Positions 34,736-46,600 of a stretch of 64,000 nt of DNA are shown here, one piece after another. Source of the stretch: Nageia nagi (lineage: Eukaryota > Pinophyta); assembly GCA_050084985.1 (NCBI GenBank), contig JBITNC010000001.1, positions 172,298,001 through 172,362,000 of the forward strand, read 5' to 3'. The notes below the pieces were generated by a model. The model searched no databases, was not told the origin of the DNA, and saw only the letters and a program-made list of their open reading frames with translations. A program made the position numbers and the translations under genes. Position 1 is the stretch's first letter; each line of letters begins with the position of its first letter.

Positions 34736-35504
34736 GATTCCCCTACTTTATGGTTGAATGGTTTATTTGTACAGCTAGAGAAATGGGTTTCAAATCCTCT
34801 TTTTAGTTTGGCTATAAAATCATAGCTACTCCTAATACACTTTTTTTATGGTTGAGAGATCATTCTGTAAGCAATAATTGATCTTCAAAGATTTTTTTTT
34901 TTAAAAACGTGTTTAGGTGGAACGTGGATTTCAAATTCTTTTTGTAGCCTTGTCTAGTTATTCATTGGAGATACATCTCTCATAGGCTATATCACTGGAT
35001 AATTATAAAATTTTATATATTAAATAATTATATAGCAATAAAAAGTTTTTTGGGACCCCTTTGAAAATCCACTATTCGAGTATTATATATTAAAAAAAAC
35101 CATATGGAATAATAATTATTTATACCAACTGGACCATAAAAATAAATAGAAGAATAAGCCTTTTTATATTGAGTTCTTGATACCATTTTGCAAAAATAAA
35201 AATAAAAAATATTTAATATATTGATATCTTTTTTTAAAATATTAATCATTTAATCAAATTCTATGTATTTATGTAAAATGAATAATGTAATAAAATTTTG
35301 AAATATATACACATTGTTAATATACCTATTCAAAACTATTAAAAAAATATATATATATATATAAGGAATATAAATGTTATATTTTTTAAAAATTAATTAT
35401 AATTAATAATTACGTTTTGGTATAAATTTTTATTAGAACCTTGAAATAAATAAATTTTTGAAAACTTTATTACAAAACTAAAATTAAAGAATGTTTAAGG
35501 GAAC

Positions 35505-36504
35505 TAGATGACAGACGTGTCGAACACGTCATGTAAGGTGCCCGCCATAGTATTTGGCATCTAAAACGGTGGACATATCTCAACAGTTTTTTGAATAGTT
35601 GCAGCGGATGATGGTATCACCTTTAGCACATCCAAGAAAGATTGTGTGGAAAGGAATGAAGCATATTCATAGCCGTTGGAAATTGGAGAATATAAGAAGT
35701 TTTGAAAATTCTGTCGGTTGAGACTACAAAAATCCATCCGTTGGCGATCAGAGGAGATGGGTCGTTTTGGAAAATCTGTCGGTTGTAGATCGGACAATAT
35801 AATGAAGGGTTTTCCAGTCATGAATGTGCCTTCTAATTCACGCTTTCTAACTAATCACTTTCTTTCTCTTTTCGCTTTCTATGTTTGTGCGATTTGGAGA
35901 ATAGAGCTGCTAGGAAGGTGAACCTTGCAGATCTGATAAGAAGAGAAGGCGACTGAACAAGAGAACACTTCAATTGCCGTCATATGTTCTGCATACCATG
36001 CCTAGTGGAAAGTGTCTTGCGTTTCAAATATCCGTTTCATAGTAAAGCTGCTACGCTGGGAAGGAGAACTGTGACTGCATATTTATTGCATATATCTAGC
36101 GCATCATCGGACAAGAATCCCGTGGCTGTCTCTGAATGTTAAAGGAAATTCTTTCAAGGTATTTTCATGTTCATTGGCTGCGATACTTAGTGTAATACTG
36201 TACAGTTCGTTTATGTGTAATTCATAACTTTTTAATTCCTTACGATTTTAGTTTCTCAAAATTTAAAGTATGAAAACTGTCAATAGCATATCATTCTTTG
36301 AATTTCAATAGTGTTTGGGTTGAAATGTTATTAGATTCAATATACTCACTATGGATAGCAAGTGAAGGCAGATGTAAAGGACATATGTAGGTAGTGGGTG
36401 TACATAATAATTTTGTTAGGTTTCAGATTGCAACAACCCTAGTTTCCAGCTCGTGTATAGAATGGCGACTTAAGGTAGTTGGGGTTTCTGAAGGTTTTGC
36501 ACTC
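35505..36504. other. CpG-bearing gene-derived island, function unresolved
   Basis: From about 35505 the sequence becomes less AT-rich and carries many CpGs, in contrast to the CpG-poor sequence before it. The plus strand shows a palindromic ACGTGTC element (35515-35531), two direct repeats ending CTGTCGGTTG (35699-35720, 35764-35785), a CT-rich stretch (35850-35880) typical of plant 5' leaders, and AAG followed by GTATTT near 36160 as a possible donor. This suggests a promoter and first exon of a plus-strand gene, but no protein is recognisable. The minus strand has an open frame of 86 codons (35561-35821) without a known motif. Equivalent noisy sequence is at 38850-39300. Confidence 0.45.
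35515..35531. promoter_or_regulatory. Palindromic ACGT element
   Basis: GACGTGT-CGA-ACACGTC is a perfect 7-bp inverted repeat. The plus strand contains ACGTGTC, which fits the abscisic-acid response element ACGTGKC bound by plant bZIP factors. Function here is inferred from the motif only. Confidence 0.45.
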
Positions 36505-36983
36505 CAGCGTAACTGTTATGCACATCGTAGTGTAGGAGTCGAGGCCCAAGGTGGACTCATCCAAATGGAAGTTGGATTCCTCATCATCTCATGCCCGATG
36601 CTCATCCATACATGATCATATTTCTACATCTCTTCAACCGGATCTTAGAAATAATACTCTCCAAATGGGCTCACTTGTCCTGTGCTGACATTGCCCGAGG
36701 CATGTTAAGCAGTACAACGTAGACTAAGGTATCCTACAAGTTAGATGAGGGTAGATAATATCATCTTTCATCACGAAGTTGACCTTGCGCTTCATCTTGT
36801 TCGATATAGAGTATCGAACCCGGAACCTTGTAACTGCCCTTCCAACATGAAAAGCAGCATCGTCTTCCCAATGCCCTATGGTCCTAACAAGGCAAGAACC
36901 TCACCAGGGTACACTATTCCTGTAATACCATTATGTATCGTTTTCTCCATGGGCGCCGTTCCTAGCTCTTCGATGTCCTCAAA
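36505..36983 (-). pseudogene. ABCG half-transporter nucleotide-binding exon, dead
   Basis: Minus-strand exon piece of a plant ABCG (WBC) transporter. It opens F-E-D-I-E at 36983, then I-H-N-G-I-T-G, P-G-E-V-L-A-L-L-G-P and G-I-G-K-T-M-L-L: the Walker A loop, where the codon after G-P is TAG (family: G-P-S-G-S-G-K-T). Further on, D-D-I-I-Y-P-H-L-T (family: D-D-V-L-Y-P-H-L-T), L-x-M-P-R-A-M-S, I-G-H-E-M and, after a frameshift, L-D-E-S-T-L-G-L-D-S (Walker B/D-loop; family: L-D-E-P-T-S-G-L-D-S). The ABC signature with S-G-G-E-R is deleted just before I-G-H-E-M. Upstream of F-E-D is TTGACAG after a T-run, a good 3' splice site, so the copy kept its intron and is not a processed pseudogene. ABCG proteins export lipids, hormones or metabolites. 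Confidence 0.85.
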
Positions 36984-37011
36984 CTGTCAACAAAAAAAAA
37001 AAAAACTTCAA

Positions 37012-37111
37012 NNNNNNNNNNNNNNNNNNNNNNNNNNNNNNNNNNNNNNNNNNNNNNNNNNNNNNNNNNNNNNNNNNNNNNNNNNNNNNNNNNNNNNNNN
37101 NNNNNNNNNNN
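37012..37111. other. Assembly gap of exactly 100 N
   Basis: One hundred N, the conventional placeholder for a gap of unknown size. The last clean bases before it (36984-37011) are the start of the ABCG intron. Confidence 0.99.
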
Positions 37112-37131
37112 CAAAAATTTAAAATTTAAAA

Positions 37132-39870
37132 TTGGGCCCAAACCAATAACATTTTTAAATAAAATCCTATAATACCCACTTTAAACTTGAAACAATTTTG
37201 AATTTTTTATATGTGTATAAACTTGGAAAATTTTATAATCCTTAATATGATTGCAAATTTTTTTCTTGTAGAAGCAAATTGATTATATAAGGTGGATATT
37301 TTAAGAATAAAAAATAATTCATTATTTATAATTTTTTATTTTTTAGATTGAAGTAGTCTTGCCATTAGGCATAAACCTTTTCATGTCTTCTTTTAATTTC
37401 AAGCATTATAATCCTTATAAAATATCCTTATTGTATTGAATGAATATTGAGCTATCATAGGTGTACCTTTAAGTTTTCTTTCATTTTCTCCATTATTGTA
37501 TCACAATTTTGATTGTATTGCCATTATTTGTAATATCTTTATTTCAAGTAATATAGTTCATATATTCACCTCTATTATTGGTGTTGATTTGATGAAAGAT
37601 AGTTCTTTTTACTTTCTTCATCTCTTGAATATTGATTTAGTTTGAGTTTACATTATAAACCTCAATATTTAGTATTAAGTATTTACATTATATATTACAT
37701 ATTTAATATTGATACTTTAGGATATATTAAATAAGAGTGTAGAATAATAAAGTATACATACTTATGTTATTATATGTTGAATAATATATTATTTATTATT
37801 AAATACTATATTAGCTACATTATTGCACCTATTTTGAATTGAGTAAAACTAGGTGAGTTAGCTTTGAAATCCTTGTTGATGGTAATGCGATAGGCCTGCA
37901 TATGGCTATGTGTGGCATACCTATGGTGGCTTTTGGAATATGTGTGGTGGTACATAGCATGAAAAATGCCTATTATTATAGTGTGAAACTGTTAACTTAG
38001 AGTTCATGATACACTCATCTCATGCTCTCTAAGTAGTAGTTATAATAATGTAGGAGAAATTTCAAATTAAGTTATATTGGAAAATAATCCATTTTTCTCT
38101 TCATATAGATTACATAATTATTAAGAAAAATATTATAATATTGGTTCTTTGTGAGTTGACCAATAGATATTTCCTTACATTACATTATATTATTGATTGA
38201 ATGAAATAAAGTGAAGGATATCTAATTGGGTTGTGAATGTATTCAAAACTTATATATATTATGAATGCATTCAAAACATATAATATATTATAATTGTGTT
38301 CAAAACGTATGGTTTGCTATCATTATTTTATTTTATAAAATTATTATCTTTATTTTTTTATGTATTATTACTTCTATAATATTATTTTTTATTTTTTTTT
38401 TTGCACCTTCAATTGGTAATAAGAGCCTATGGTTGGCTAAGAGAAGAAAAAATCCAAGAACAAGAGTAACAAGGTAAGATAAATCCCAAATTTTATTCTC
38501 CTTTGATTTCTATAGTTTTTGTAATGAATTATGTATTTTAATATAAAAGAAATTTCTTTTATTGTGAAATAAATGCATAGGACTCCGTTTCTTTTTTTGA
38601 GAGATCTCTATTTTATTTACAAAAGATCCCTATTTTTTTAAAAATAGGGTTATTTGTTTTTAGTTTAAATAATTTTACTATTTAAATTTGATGTTAATTA
38701 TATATACATACATATATACATAAATTTTTTTTTTACAAAATTTTTAAATGTTATCTATTTTTTTATTAAGAAATATGTACATCATGTAGGAACAGCCCCG
38801 GGTCTATTCCCTTTCACAATTAGGTCAATAGGGGTTTAACCCTGGGGAAGGGGAACCCTTGCAGATTGATAAAAGAGAAGGCACTGAAAAGAAACATTAA
38901 AATTGCCGCATATGTTCTCAACCATCCTACGGAAAGTGTTTCGTTTCAAAACCGTTTATAGTAAAGTTACCGGGGAAGGAAACTGTGCTCATATTTAGCA
39001 TATACTAGCCATCATCGGACAAAAACCCCGTGGCCGTCCTAAATTTAAAAGGAAATTTTCTTTCAAGGTTTTTTCTGTTATTGGCTCGATACTTATGTAA
39101 TACTGTACATTCGTTATTGTAATTCAAAACTTTTAAATTCCTTCGATTTTAGTTTTCAAAATTTTTAAAGTAGAAAACTGTCAATGATTCTTCTTTGTTT
39201 TCAATAGTTTTGGGTTAAAATGTTATTAGATTCAATATACTCACTATGGATACAAAGTGAAGGCAGATGTAAAGGACATATTAGGGTTTTGGGTTTTTCA
39301 TAATAATTTTTTTTAGGTTTCAGATTGCCAACCCTATTTCCCCCGTGTATAAATGGCATTAAGGTATTGGGGGTTTTGAAGGTTTTGCATCCACGTAACT
39401 GTTATCACACGTAGTGTAGGAGTCGAGCCCAAGGGGGACTCATCCAAATGGAAAATTGGGTTCCTCATCTCTCAGCCCGAGTCATCCTACATATCATATT
39501 TCCCACACCTTAAACCGGGCTTAGAAATATACCTCCAAAAAGGCTCAATTTCCTGTGGACATTGCCCAGGCATGTTAAGCATTTCAAAAAGTAACTAAGG
39601 TATCCCACAAGTTAAAGAGGGGAGATAAAATCACTTTCACACGAAATTGACCCTTTCCTTCATCTTTTTTGATAAATTCGAAAACCCGGGAACCTTTTAA
39701 ATGCCCCTTTCCCAAAATGAAAAGCACATCGCTTCCCATGCCCTATGGTCCTAACAAAGGGAAAACCTCACCCGGTAACTTTCCCGTATACTTATGTATC
39801 GTTTTCTCCTGGGGGCCTTCCCTACTCTTCGTGTCCTCAAAGTCAACAAAAAAAAAAAAAAATTTAAAAC
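37132..39870 (+). repeat. Noisy second copy of 32870-37011
   Basis: 37132-38790 follows 32880-34550 closely, including the 201-bp LTR (38212-38411). It then jumps from the equivalent of about 34605 to about 35915, and 38850-39870 follows 35918-37000, including a degraded ABCG exon (39340-39850, minus). At one ABCG site it has the same G as the clean copy before the gap (TATCGTTTT). Confidence 0.85.
39340..39855 (-). pseudogene. ABCG exon, noisy copy, unoccupied insertion site
   Basis: Error-laden counterpart of 36505-36983. The position where a copia sits in the copy at 63283 (ATGAAAAGC) is uninterrupted here at about 39718-39725. The G-to-P stop-containing Walker A stretch is recognisable (CCCTATGGTCC on the plus strand, 39739-39750). 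Nothing can be said about its coding state because of sequence errors. Confidence 0.7.
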
Positions 39871-41120
39871 CTTGATACGAAACAAAATTAAAAAACTTAT
39901 TGGGACTTAAAAACGCTTTTTCTTGGGCCCTATCCCATAACATTAGACATCATGTTTTAGCATGGGTTTTAAAAAAATTTTGGTAGGTTATTTTTTTTTG
40001 GAATTTTCCCAAATTTTTTATTTTTGAGTTTTAGTGTCTTAAATATTTTATTTTTTGAGTAACAGTTTTTACCTGTTAAATTTTTCATAGATTATGTTTT
40101 TATTCATGCAATATTTTTATTTGTTTTTAAATTGTCTATTTGTAAAAAACTAAATTTTCTTTTCTTCTGTTTTGGTATTTATTTTTTTACTTTAATATAC
40201 AAAATATTTGTAAAAAGTTTGTATTTTGTTTTTGTAAACATTCAATAATGGGGAATATTTTAAAAAATTTCTAAATTATTAGATTTGTTATTTTTTTTTT
40301 TTTGTGAGAGAGATTTTAGTATGCATATATTTAATTAAAAAGTATAATTATTGATATTCAAATTTAAAAATATACTGAAATTTTAACTTTTTATAAATTT
40401 TATGTATGTAAAAGAAAAAATTTATTATTAAAATTATTTTTTATAAAATATGTAAATCTTAACTATTTATTGCATTATTTATGTTTTCTTTTTATCAAAA
40501 AATTTGTGAAGGGTTGTTTAGCTCTGTTTTTTAAATTTTAATTTCTTTATATTTATTCCCACCTTTCAAATTCACCCCCTCAAAAGTTGTGAATAACTCG
40601 GCCCCTTTGGGGAAAAAACATAATTTCTTATCCTTGGGGCTTATTTGATGCTGATTTTTTTTTGCTTATTTGTGTGTGGGAGATTTCGTATCATGGCAAT
40701 TTTTTTTTATTGGAAAAACCCTTCCCAATAGATTTCAAAAGGGTATGGACATATTTTTTTACCAAAAGGGGTCTCCCAAATATAAAAAAAAGGTTATTTT
40801 CTGGACATATACATTTTTTCGTTTCTTTCCCTTAAAAATTCCTTTTTTGACTAAACATGTAAAAGAGATAGGTAATTGTAAATACCCTTATCATTTTGTG
40901 GTACTTTTTTTTAAAACATTTGTATCTTTTGATCCTCATCATACATAACATTGTAAAAAAAGGTTAATGCGAGTAAACTTGTGTATAGAATATTGGGCCT
41001 TAAGCATTGGGGTCTTCTTTTATAAAAATTATATAGAAAATTGGTGTCAAGTTTTAAAACATTGGCATTTTAACTTTTCATATTGAGGTATCGTTTTAAC
41101 GGGAAAAATATAAATGCAGG
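39856..41120 (-). other. Noisy ABCG intron and following repeat
   Basis: 39860-40340 matches the intron sequence after the clean exon at 63416-64000. From about 40690 to 41120 it matches 30330-30740. It shows what should lie across the gap at 37012. Past 41120 the match is lost. Confidence 0.65.
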
Positions 41121-43689
41121 TTGGTTTTTTTTATCACAACATTTGTTAAAACCCAATAATGTTTAAAAAATTGCAATTTACAACATTTTTTATGTTATAG
41201 CATTATGTTTTTCTATTTGCTTAAAAAAATGTAATATTTATTGGAAAATTTTTTTCCTACTTATTTTCCTTTTTTTTTTATTTAATGTATTTTAGTGAGC
41301 ATAAACATTTAAAAAAAAAAAAAAAATTTAAGAGGGGGACAATTTTTTTTAGTTCTACAAAAATTTTTTTCAAAGGCCCCAAAATATATATATATAAATA
41401 TATAAATATTATTATTATATAATATATTTTAAATTTTTTTAAAAAATAAAAATATATATTTATATTTTATTATGATGGCCTTTATGAGGGAACCTTAACT
41501 AAAAGAATTTGTTTGTTTTAAGCAAAAAATTGTATCTTTAATTTTTTGTGTAAAAAATTTTAAATTTTTTTTACTACCTTGGTCTATTTCGTTTTGGCAG
41601 AAAATTTCGCAATTTTTGGGTTGGGGTACAAACTGGTGATTCAAAAAAAATTAACAATCCATGTTTTGGCTAGATAAATTTTAAATTATTTTATCCCCAG
41701 TAACAAGGGACATTTCCGGGGACATGAATTGTTTGACAAAAAGCCTCCCCCGATGCTTCTCACGGGTATGCACAAAATGGATAGTTGAAGGGTCCTTTTA
41801 ACGTCTAATTTCCTAACTACACAATGAACTGGGTATGCCAAAAAGGTACATTGGAAGGTCAGATGCATATGCGATAAGTTTTGTGGCTTGCAATGAACAG
41901 AGTGTGCACTGCGAAATCGATAGGCACCCAAAAATGCACCAAATGAATGCGTTGAAAAGGGAAATGAAATGTTTGTTGGTGGTTTTGCATAACTATGACT
42001 AAAAACATGATTAGATCGTTCCATGGCTCACTGATCGTATCTCGCCTACCACGAAACATTAAACAAACGTGCCCCCCATCCCCTCGCCAATACAGACAAA
42101 AATTTCATGACCCATTATCCAGATATGCCCGAGACAACCATGAAGTTTTTAAAAGTTGCATGATCAACCAGTTTTCCAGGCCTACAAAATCATATATCCA
42201 CAAACATGGCAACATTGAATGTTTACCAAGAGACGATGAAACATCGTTACGGACTTTAATGACGGAAAAAAATGCCCAACTACGTACCCCTTTTAAACTC
42301 CCTCCCTCGCTTGCCCGTCCCCTTGGGGGTCAGCCACCCAAAATTTGCCCCTGGCCCCCCACCCCCCGGGCCTCCCGGGCTTTTGGGCCCCCCCCCCCCT
42401 ACCAGCCTTTCCCCCCCACATGTTTCCCCGGGCCCCTTCTAATTTTTTTTGTCAACCTAATTGTTGATTTTTTTTTCTTTTTACCAAAACTATGGGGGAT
42501 TTGTTTTTTTTCCCTTGGTTTAAAAATTACCCCTTTAAAGGCTTTTCCCAAGCCCTTTTTTTTAAGTATTTCCTCTTTCCCAAACTCCCTTTTGCTTTTT
42601 TTAATAAACAAAGGGCAATATTTATTTAAAAATGCTTTTTTCAAAGCCCTTTTTTGGGGATAACACATTACTGAAAAAAAAAGGGGGGGAATCAATTAAA
42701 ATTTTTAGCATCCAAGTTTTGCATTTTAAAAGTAAAAAAGGGGGGTTTTTTTAATTTTTTTTTCTTAAATCTTTATGGATCTTGCATCAAGTTTATAATG
42801 CATGCTTCTTAACCTTGTTAGGATTAAATAGCTTAAAGTATTTAAAAATTTTAAGTTAAAAATCTGATGCTTTTTTATTATTTAAATTTTTAAAAGTCAT
42901 GGAATAATAATTTTTAAAAGTTATGGAAAAATGAAGTAAATTACCTTTGAAAAATTCATTATTTTTGAACTTGAAAAAAATATAAAAAAATGTAAAAGTC
43001 CTTTAGGGTTAGTACAAAAACCCCCATTGGCCCGGGTTTTTGGACTTTTTAAGGTTTCAAGTTCAGTGGAGGAGTAGTTTCATTTTCTTTATATTTTTGC
43101 ACTTTTGCTTTATACTTGCAAATACAAAAAAATCTTGAAAGTAACCCTTAAAATAAACACTTCCACGTTTTTTTTCACAACATACTTTTTGGGGGCCACG
43201 AGGTGAGGACAGGTAGACGGGCCTTTTTAGTCCAAAGCCCAAAGTGTGGTAATTCCATCTTAATTCCCCAAGACCTCTGTTGGTTTTGGACAAACTTATT
43301 AGGTGGATAGGCTTGTTATGATACCACTGCCCGCTTTCCCATTCGGGGAAATTATCCTGATAACCTGGGAGGAAAACTAAAAACCCTAAAAAGAAAAATT
43401 AAAAGGGCCCGGGGTCCAAGAACATAATCCTTGGAAAATTAGTTTATTTTCTCTTGTAAAAGGGTATATACAACCAAGTGAATTTATTTGAGGAGGAGTA
43501 TTTGGGGCTCCCCCTTGTGAGAAAACCCGGGTGAAGGCCTAATTCATAAAAGAAAAAAACCCCTAACTTTACCTTTCTTAGATCGTGGGTTTAAAATTTT
43601 TGCCATGTGGTACATTTTTGCTTATTAAGATTTTTATTGTATAAGGGGGAAAATTGTAAATTTTTATTCTTTTGCATATATTTTTTTTT
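41121..43689. other. Noisy stretch with an unidentified GC-richer segment
   Basis: 41690-42300 is less AT-rich and stays open for about 100 codons on both strands (41686-42024 minus, 41995 onward plus), but neither translation resembles a family I know. 42300-42420 consists of C-rich homopolymers that look like read error. 43290-43340 holds GGCTTGTTATGATACCAC, whose reverse complement contains TGGTATCATAAC, similar to a primer binding site, so an unrecognised minus-strand LTR element may lie here. I see nothing firm in the rest. Confidence 0.4.
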
Positions 43690-46600
43690 TGTAGCAATGG
43701 GTTGAAACCTTAAAATTTTTCAAGCATTACTCGATGGTTCCAACTTTAATATGGAAAACCTCGTATAAAGTTAATTTACAAGTAAGGAAGAGGGCAAAAG
43801 TTACTGAAACTTGCGCCCCTACCGATGAGAAGGCTCTTGAAGTATAAAACCCAAAGAATGATTTAAGCCTTCAATGATTTATTTCATTTAGTTTCAGATG
43901 ACCCTTCCATGATCACTTTTCAAACTAAAAAGGGAAGATTGGGATGGCTAAAGAAAATTTCCCTTGGGTCAAAATTTAAAGGGAGGTTCCCATTTACAAA
44001 GTTTGTTGAAATATCGTCAAATGAAGAGAAATTGCCTCATCTATTGAACAAAATATTGCCCTTTTGGGGAACAATGGTTGGCTGTGGGTGCAACTAGAAA
44101 ATGTTGAGTTTAGGCTTCTCATTCTTCAAATTTACTACAAATTAGAAACTTTGCACGATTAGGGAAAAAGGGCTTGATGTAAAGAAATGTCATCTCTTTT
44201 TGAAAACCCTTTTTTCAGACTCCTTCTAAACATGAGGAAATTTTTGAACAAAAAAAAATGTTAAACCCTTTTCTAAAAGGTAATAGCCTTGCTTAGGAGA
44301 AACCCAAAACTCCTTAAAAAAAAATTTCAAAATTATAAATTCAAAGTTAAAAGTCTCATCTCCCTTTTCAAATATAAAAAAAGGGGCAACAATAATGGAA
44401 AATTTCGGGCAAAGGAATGACAAAGCTAATAAAGAACCCAACATCTCGGGAAAGTTTGATGGAAAATTGTTCTTTTAGGGCATTTTTGGGCAAAAAGGGA
44501 AATTGTCGCAAAAAAAAATTTTTCTCAAAAAGGAAAGGGGAAAATGAAAATGTAAAAAATTTTCAATAATAGAAAGAAGAACAACATACTGCTACTATGG
44601 CCTAAAAAAGATCAAACTATTCTAAATGATTGGATTGTTGATTCAGGATGCCTAACACTGTGTTATGAAAAGGATAAGTTTGAAAATTTTCATAATACAA
44701 CAAATACATTTTGGTAGGGGATATAAAATCCTTGATGTTAAAAGGAAATGGGGAAATGTGAAGTTTTCTAAAAAACCCCTTGAAAGTCTTTTATGTCCCA
44801 AAATTTGGGTAAATTTCTTCTCGAAATTTTAGATTACAAGGAAATACTCATTGAGTTTACCTCACACTCCGGGTTTTTTTAAGAAAGGACTTGCCACTTT
44901 GTAAAAGGATCGAAAAGGGGAGACCTTTATTTTGGGGATCAAGTCCCTTTTCAAAAATTTTGTTTTGTTTCAAATGTGTTTAAAAAGGGAAATTTTTGGA
45001 ATAAACGTTAGGGCCCTTAACCACAAGGTTTTCAAGCTAGAAAACTCAAAACTTTTTAAGGTTTACCAAAATATTTCACCCAAATTGGTCTTTGTAAAAG
45101 GTGCTTTTGGGAAAGATGAATGGGTAAAATTTTTAAAAAGGGAAAAGGGCAACTTGGGGCTACTCATCCCTTCAGCTTGGCATTCAATTTGATGGTCCTT
45201 TCAACAAGTTCAGGGGAGTTCTTATTTTAGCCCTTTCATTGATATTCAGTGGGATGACATTTGGTTATCATTTGGCAAAAGGGATAAAAACTTTTAAAGG
45301 GTTTTAAAGACTTCAAGCCTTGTTGAAAATCAAATGATTTTAAGAAAAGCTGAAAAACTAATAATGGGGTGAGTAAATGGGAATGTTTTTAATGATTTTT
45401 TGGTAAACAGGGGATCAAATAAATTCAAAACCCTTACCCCCTCTCACAAAAATGGAGTTGTAAAGGAAGAATCGAACCATTATGGAAATCAAGGTGATTT
45501 GGGTAACCTTTCTAGTTTTTTTAGGGAGAAGTTTTCAAAAACCTATTCAACCCTAATAGGTGTCCTACAAAAAAAGTTAAGGGTAAAACTTTGTATAAGG
45601 AGGGAAGGAAGAACCTAACTCCAACTTCAGGTTTCGATTGATGCATTTGCCTCTTTACCTCAGAAAAGAAAAAGCTAATAAACAAAAAAAAAAATGCACT
45701 TTATGGGGTATGAAAAATCAGTATTTATTTTAGGGATTCAAGTTAAATGAACTTCCTGAGGTATCCCTCCATGTGAGGTGTCTGTTTCAGATGATTCTTT
45801 CCCTACACCTAACTGGTTATGATCATGTAGGGAATCACCAAAAAGAGCTAAATTCTCCACTCAGAAAATTTACGGGATATGACCTTAAAAAATCCTTATT
45901 GCCCAAAATTTGTATATGAATGACCCATAACTTCAAAGAAGCCCCAAGCAAGAGTTTTTGGAGGGAAAAGCTATGAAAGTTGATATGAGGGACTGAAAAA
46001 TGAAATTTGGGATTTGGTTCCTTACCCTAAGAAAAAAATGTGTTGGGAAATAAATGGATATAAAAGGGTAAAGTATAATTCTGATAGAAAAATTGAAAAG
46101 ACAAAGAAATTTTAGTGGCCAAAGGTTTTCGCTAAAAAAATATGGTATTGATTTGGGGAACCTTTGCTCCTGGGCCAAGATGCCTATAAGGAAAATCCTT
46201 GCTCTTTCTACAGCTAAAGGGATGGAAAGTTTTTTCAATTGATGTCAAGAGTGAATTTTAAATGGTAACTTAGATTTTTGAAATCTACATGAATAAACCA
46301 GAAGGTTTTTTCCAGAAAAAAAGAGTCTCTTTGTTTAATTAAAGAATATTTGATGGCTTAAGCAAGCACCAGGCTGGACAAGAAAATTTAAAGATTCTTT
46401 ACAGATATTTTTTTCCCAATGCTTTCCTAAACCAGATCCTATTAAACTAATAAAGGGAAAAAAGACATGGTCTTAATTCTCCTTTATGTGGATGATCTTC
46501 CCTAACGGGCAATAATTTTAAAAAATCATCCAAAAGTGAACTCCAAACTAAAGGAAAATTTGAAATGACTGACAAGTCCTTGCATTATATTTTGGGGAAG

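Noticed and set aside
34741-34960. B-box-like GGGTTTCAAATCC near 34795 and a similar string near 34935 as tRNA genes
   Set aside because: No matching A box at tRNA spacing and no cloverleaf could be drawn.
36990-37011. The A-run before the gap as the poly(A) tail of a processed pseudogene
   Set aside because: On the ABCG coding strand it is a T-run ending in TTGACAG directly before the exon, which is a 3' splice site on the wrong side for a poly(A) tail.
36745-37122. A 125-codon plus-strand open frame running into the gap
   Set aside because: It is the antisense of the ABCG exon, and part of its length is N.
42300-42420. C- and G-rich runs resembling a CpG island or G-quadruplex
   Set aside because: They are homopolymer stretches inside the low-accuracy block and have no clean counterpart.
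41995-42663. The longest open frame in the window (222 codons, plus strand)
   Set aside because: Its second half runs through C-rich and T-rich homopolymers typical of read error, and no motif is recognised; only the GC-richer first part is kept as a query.
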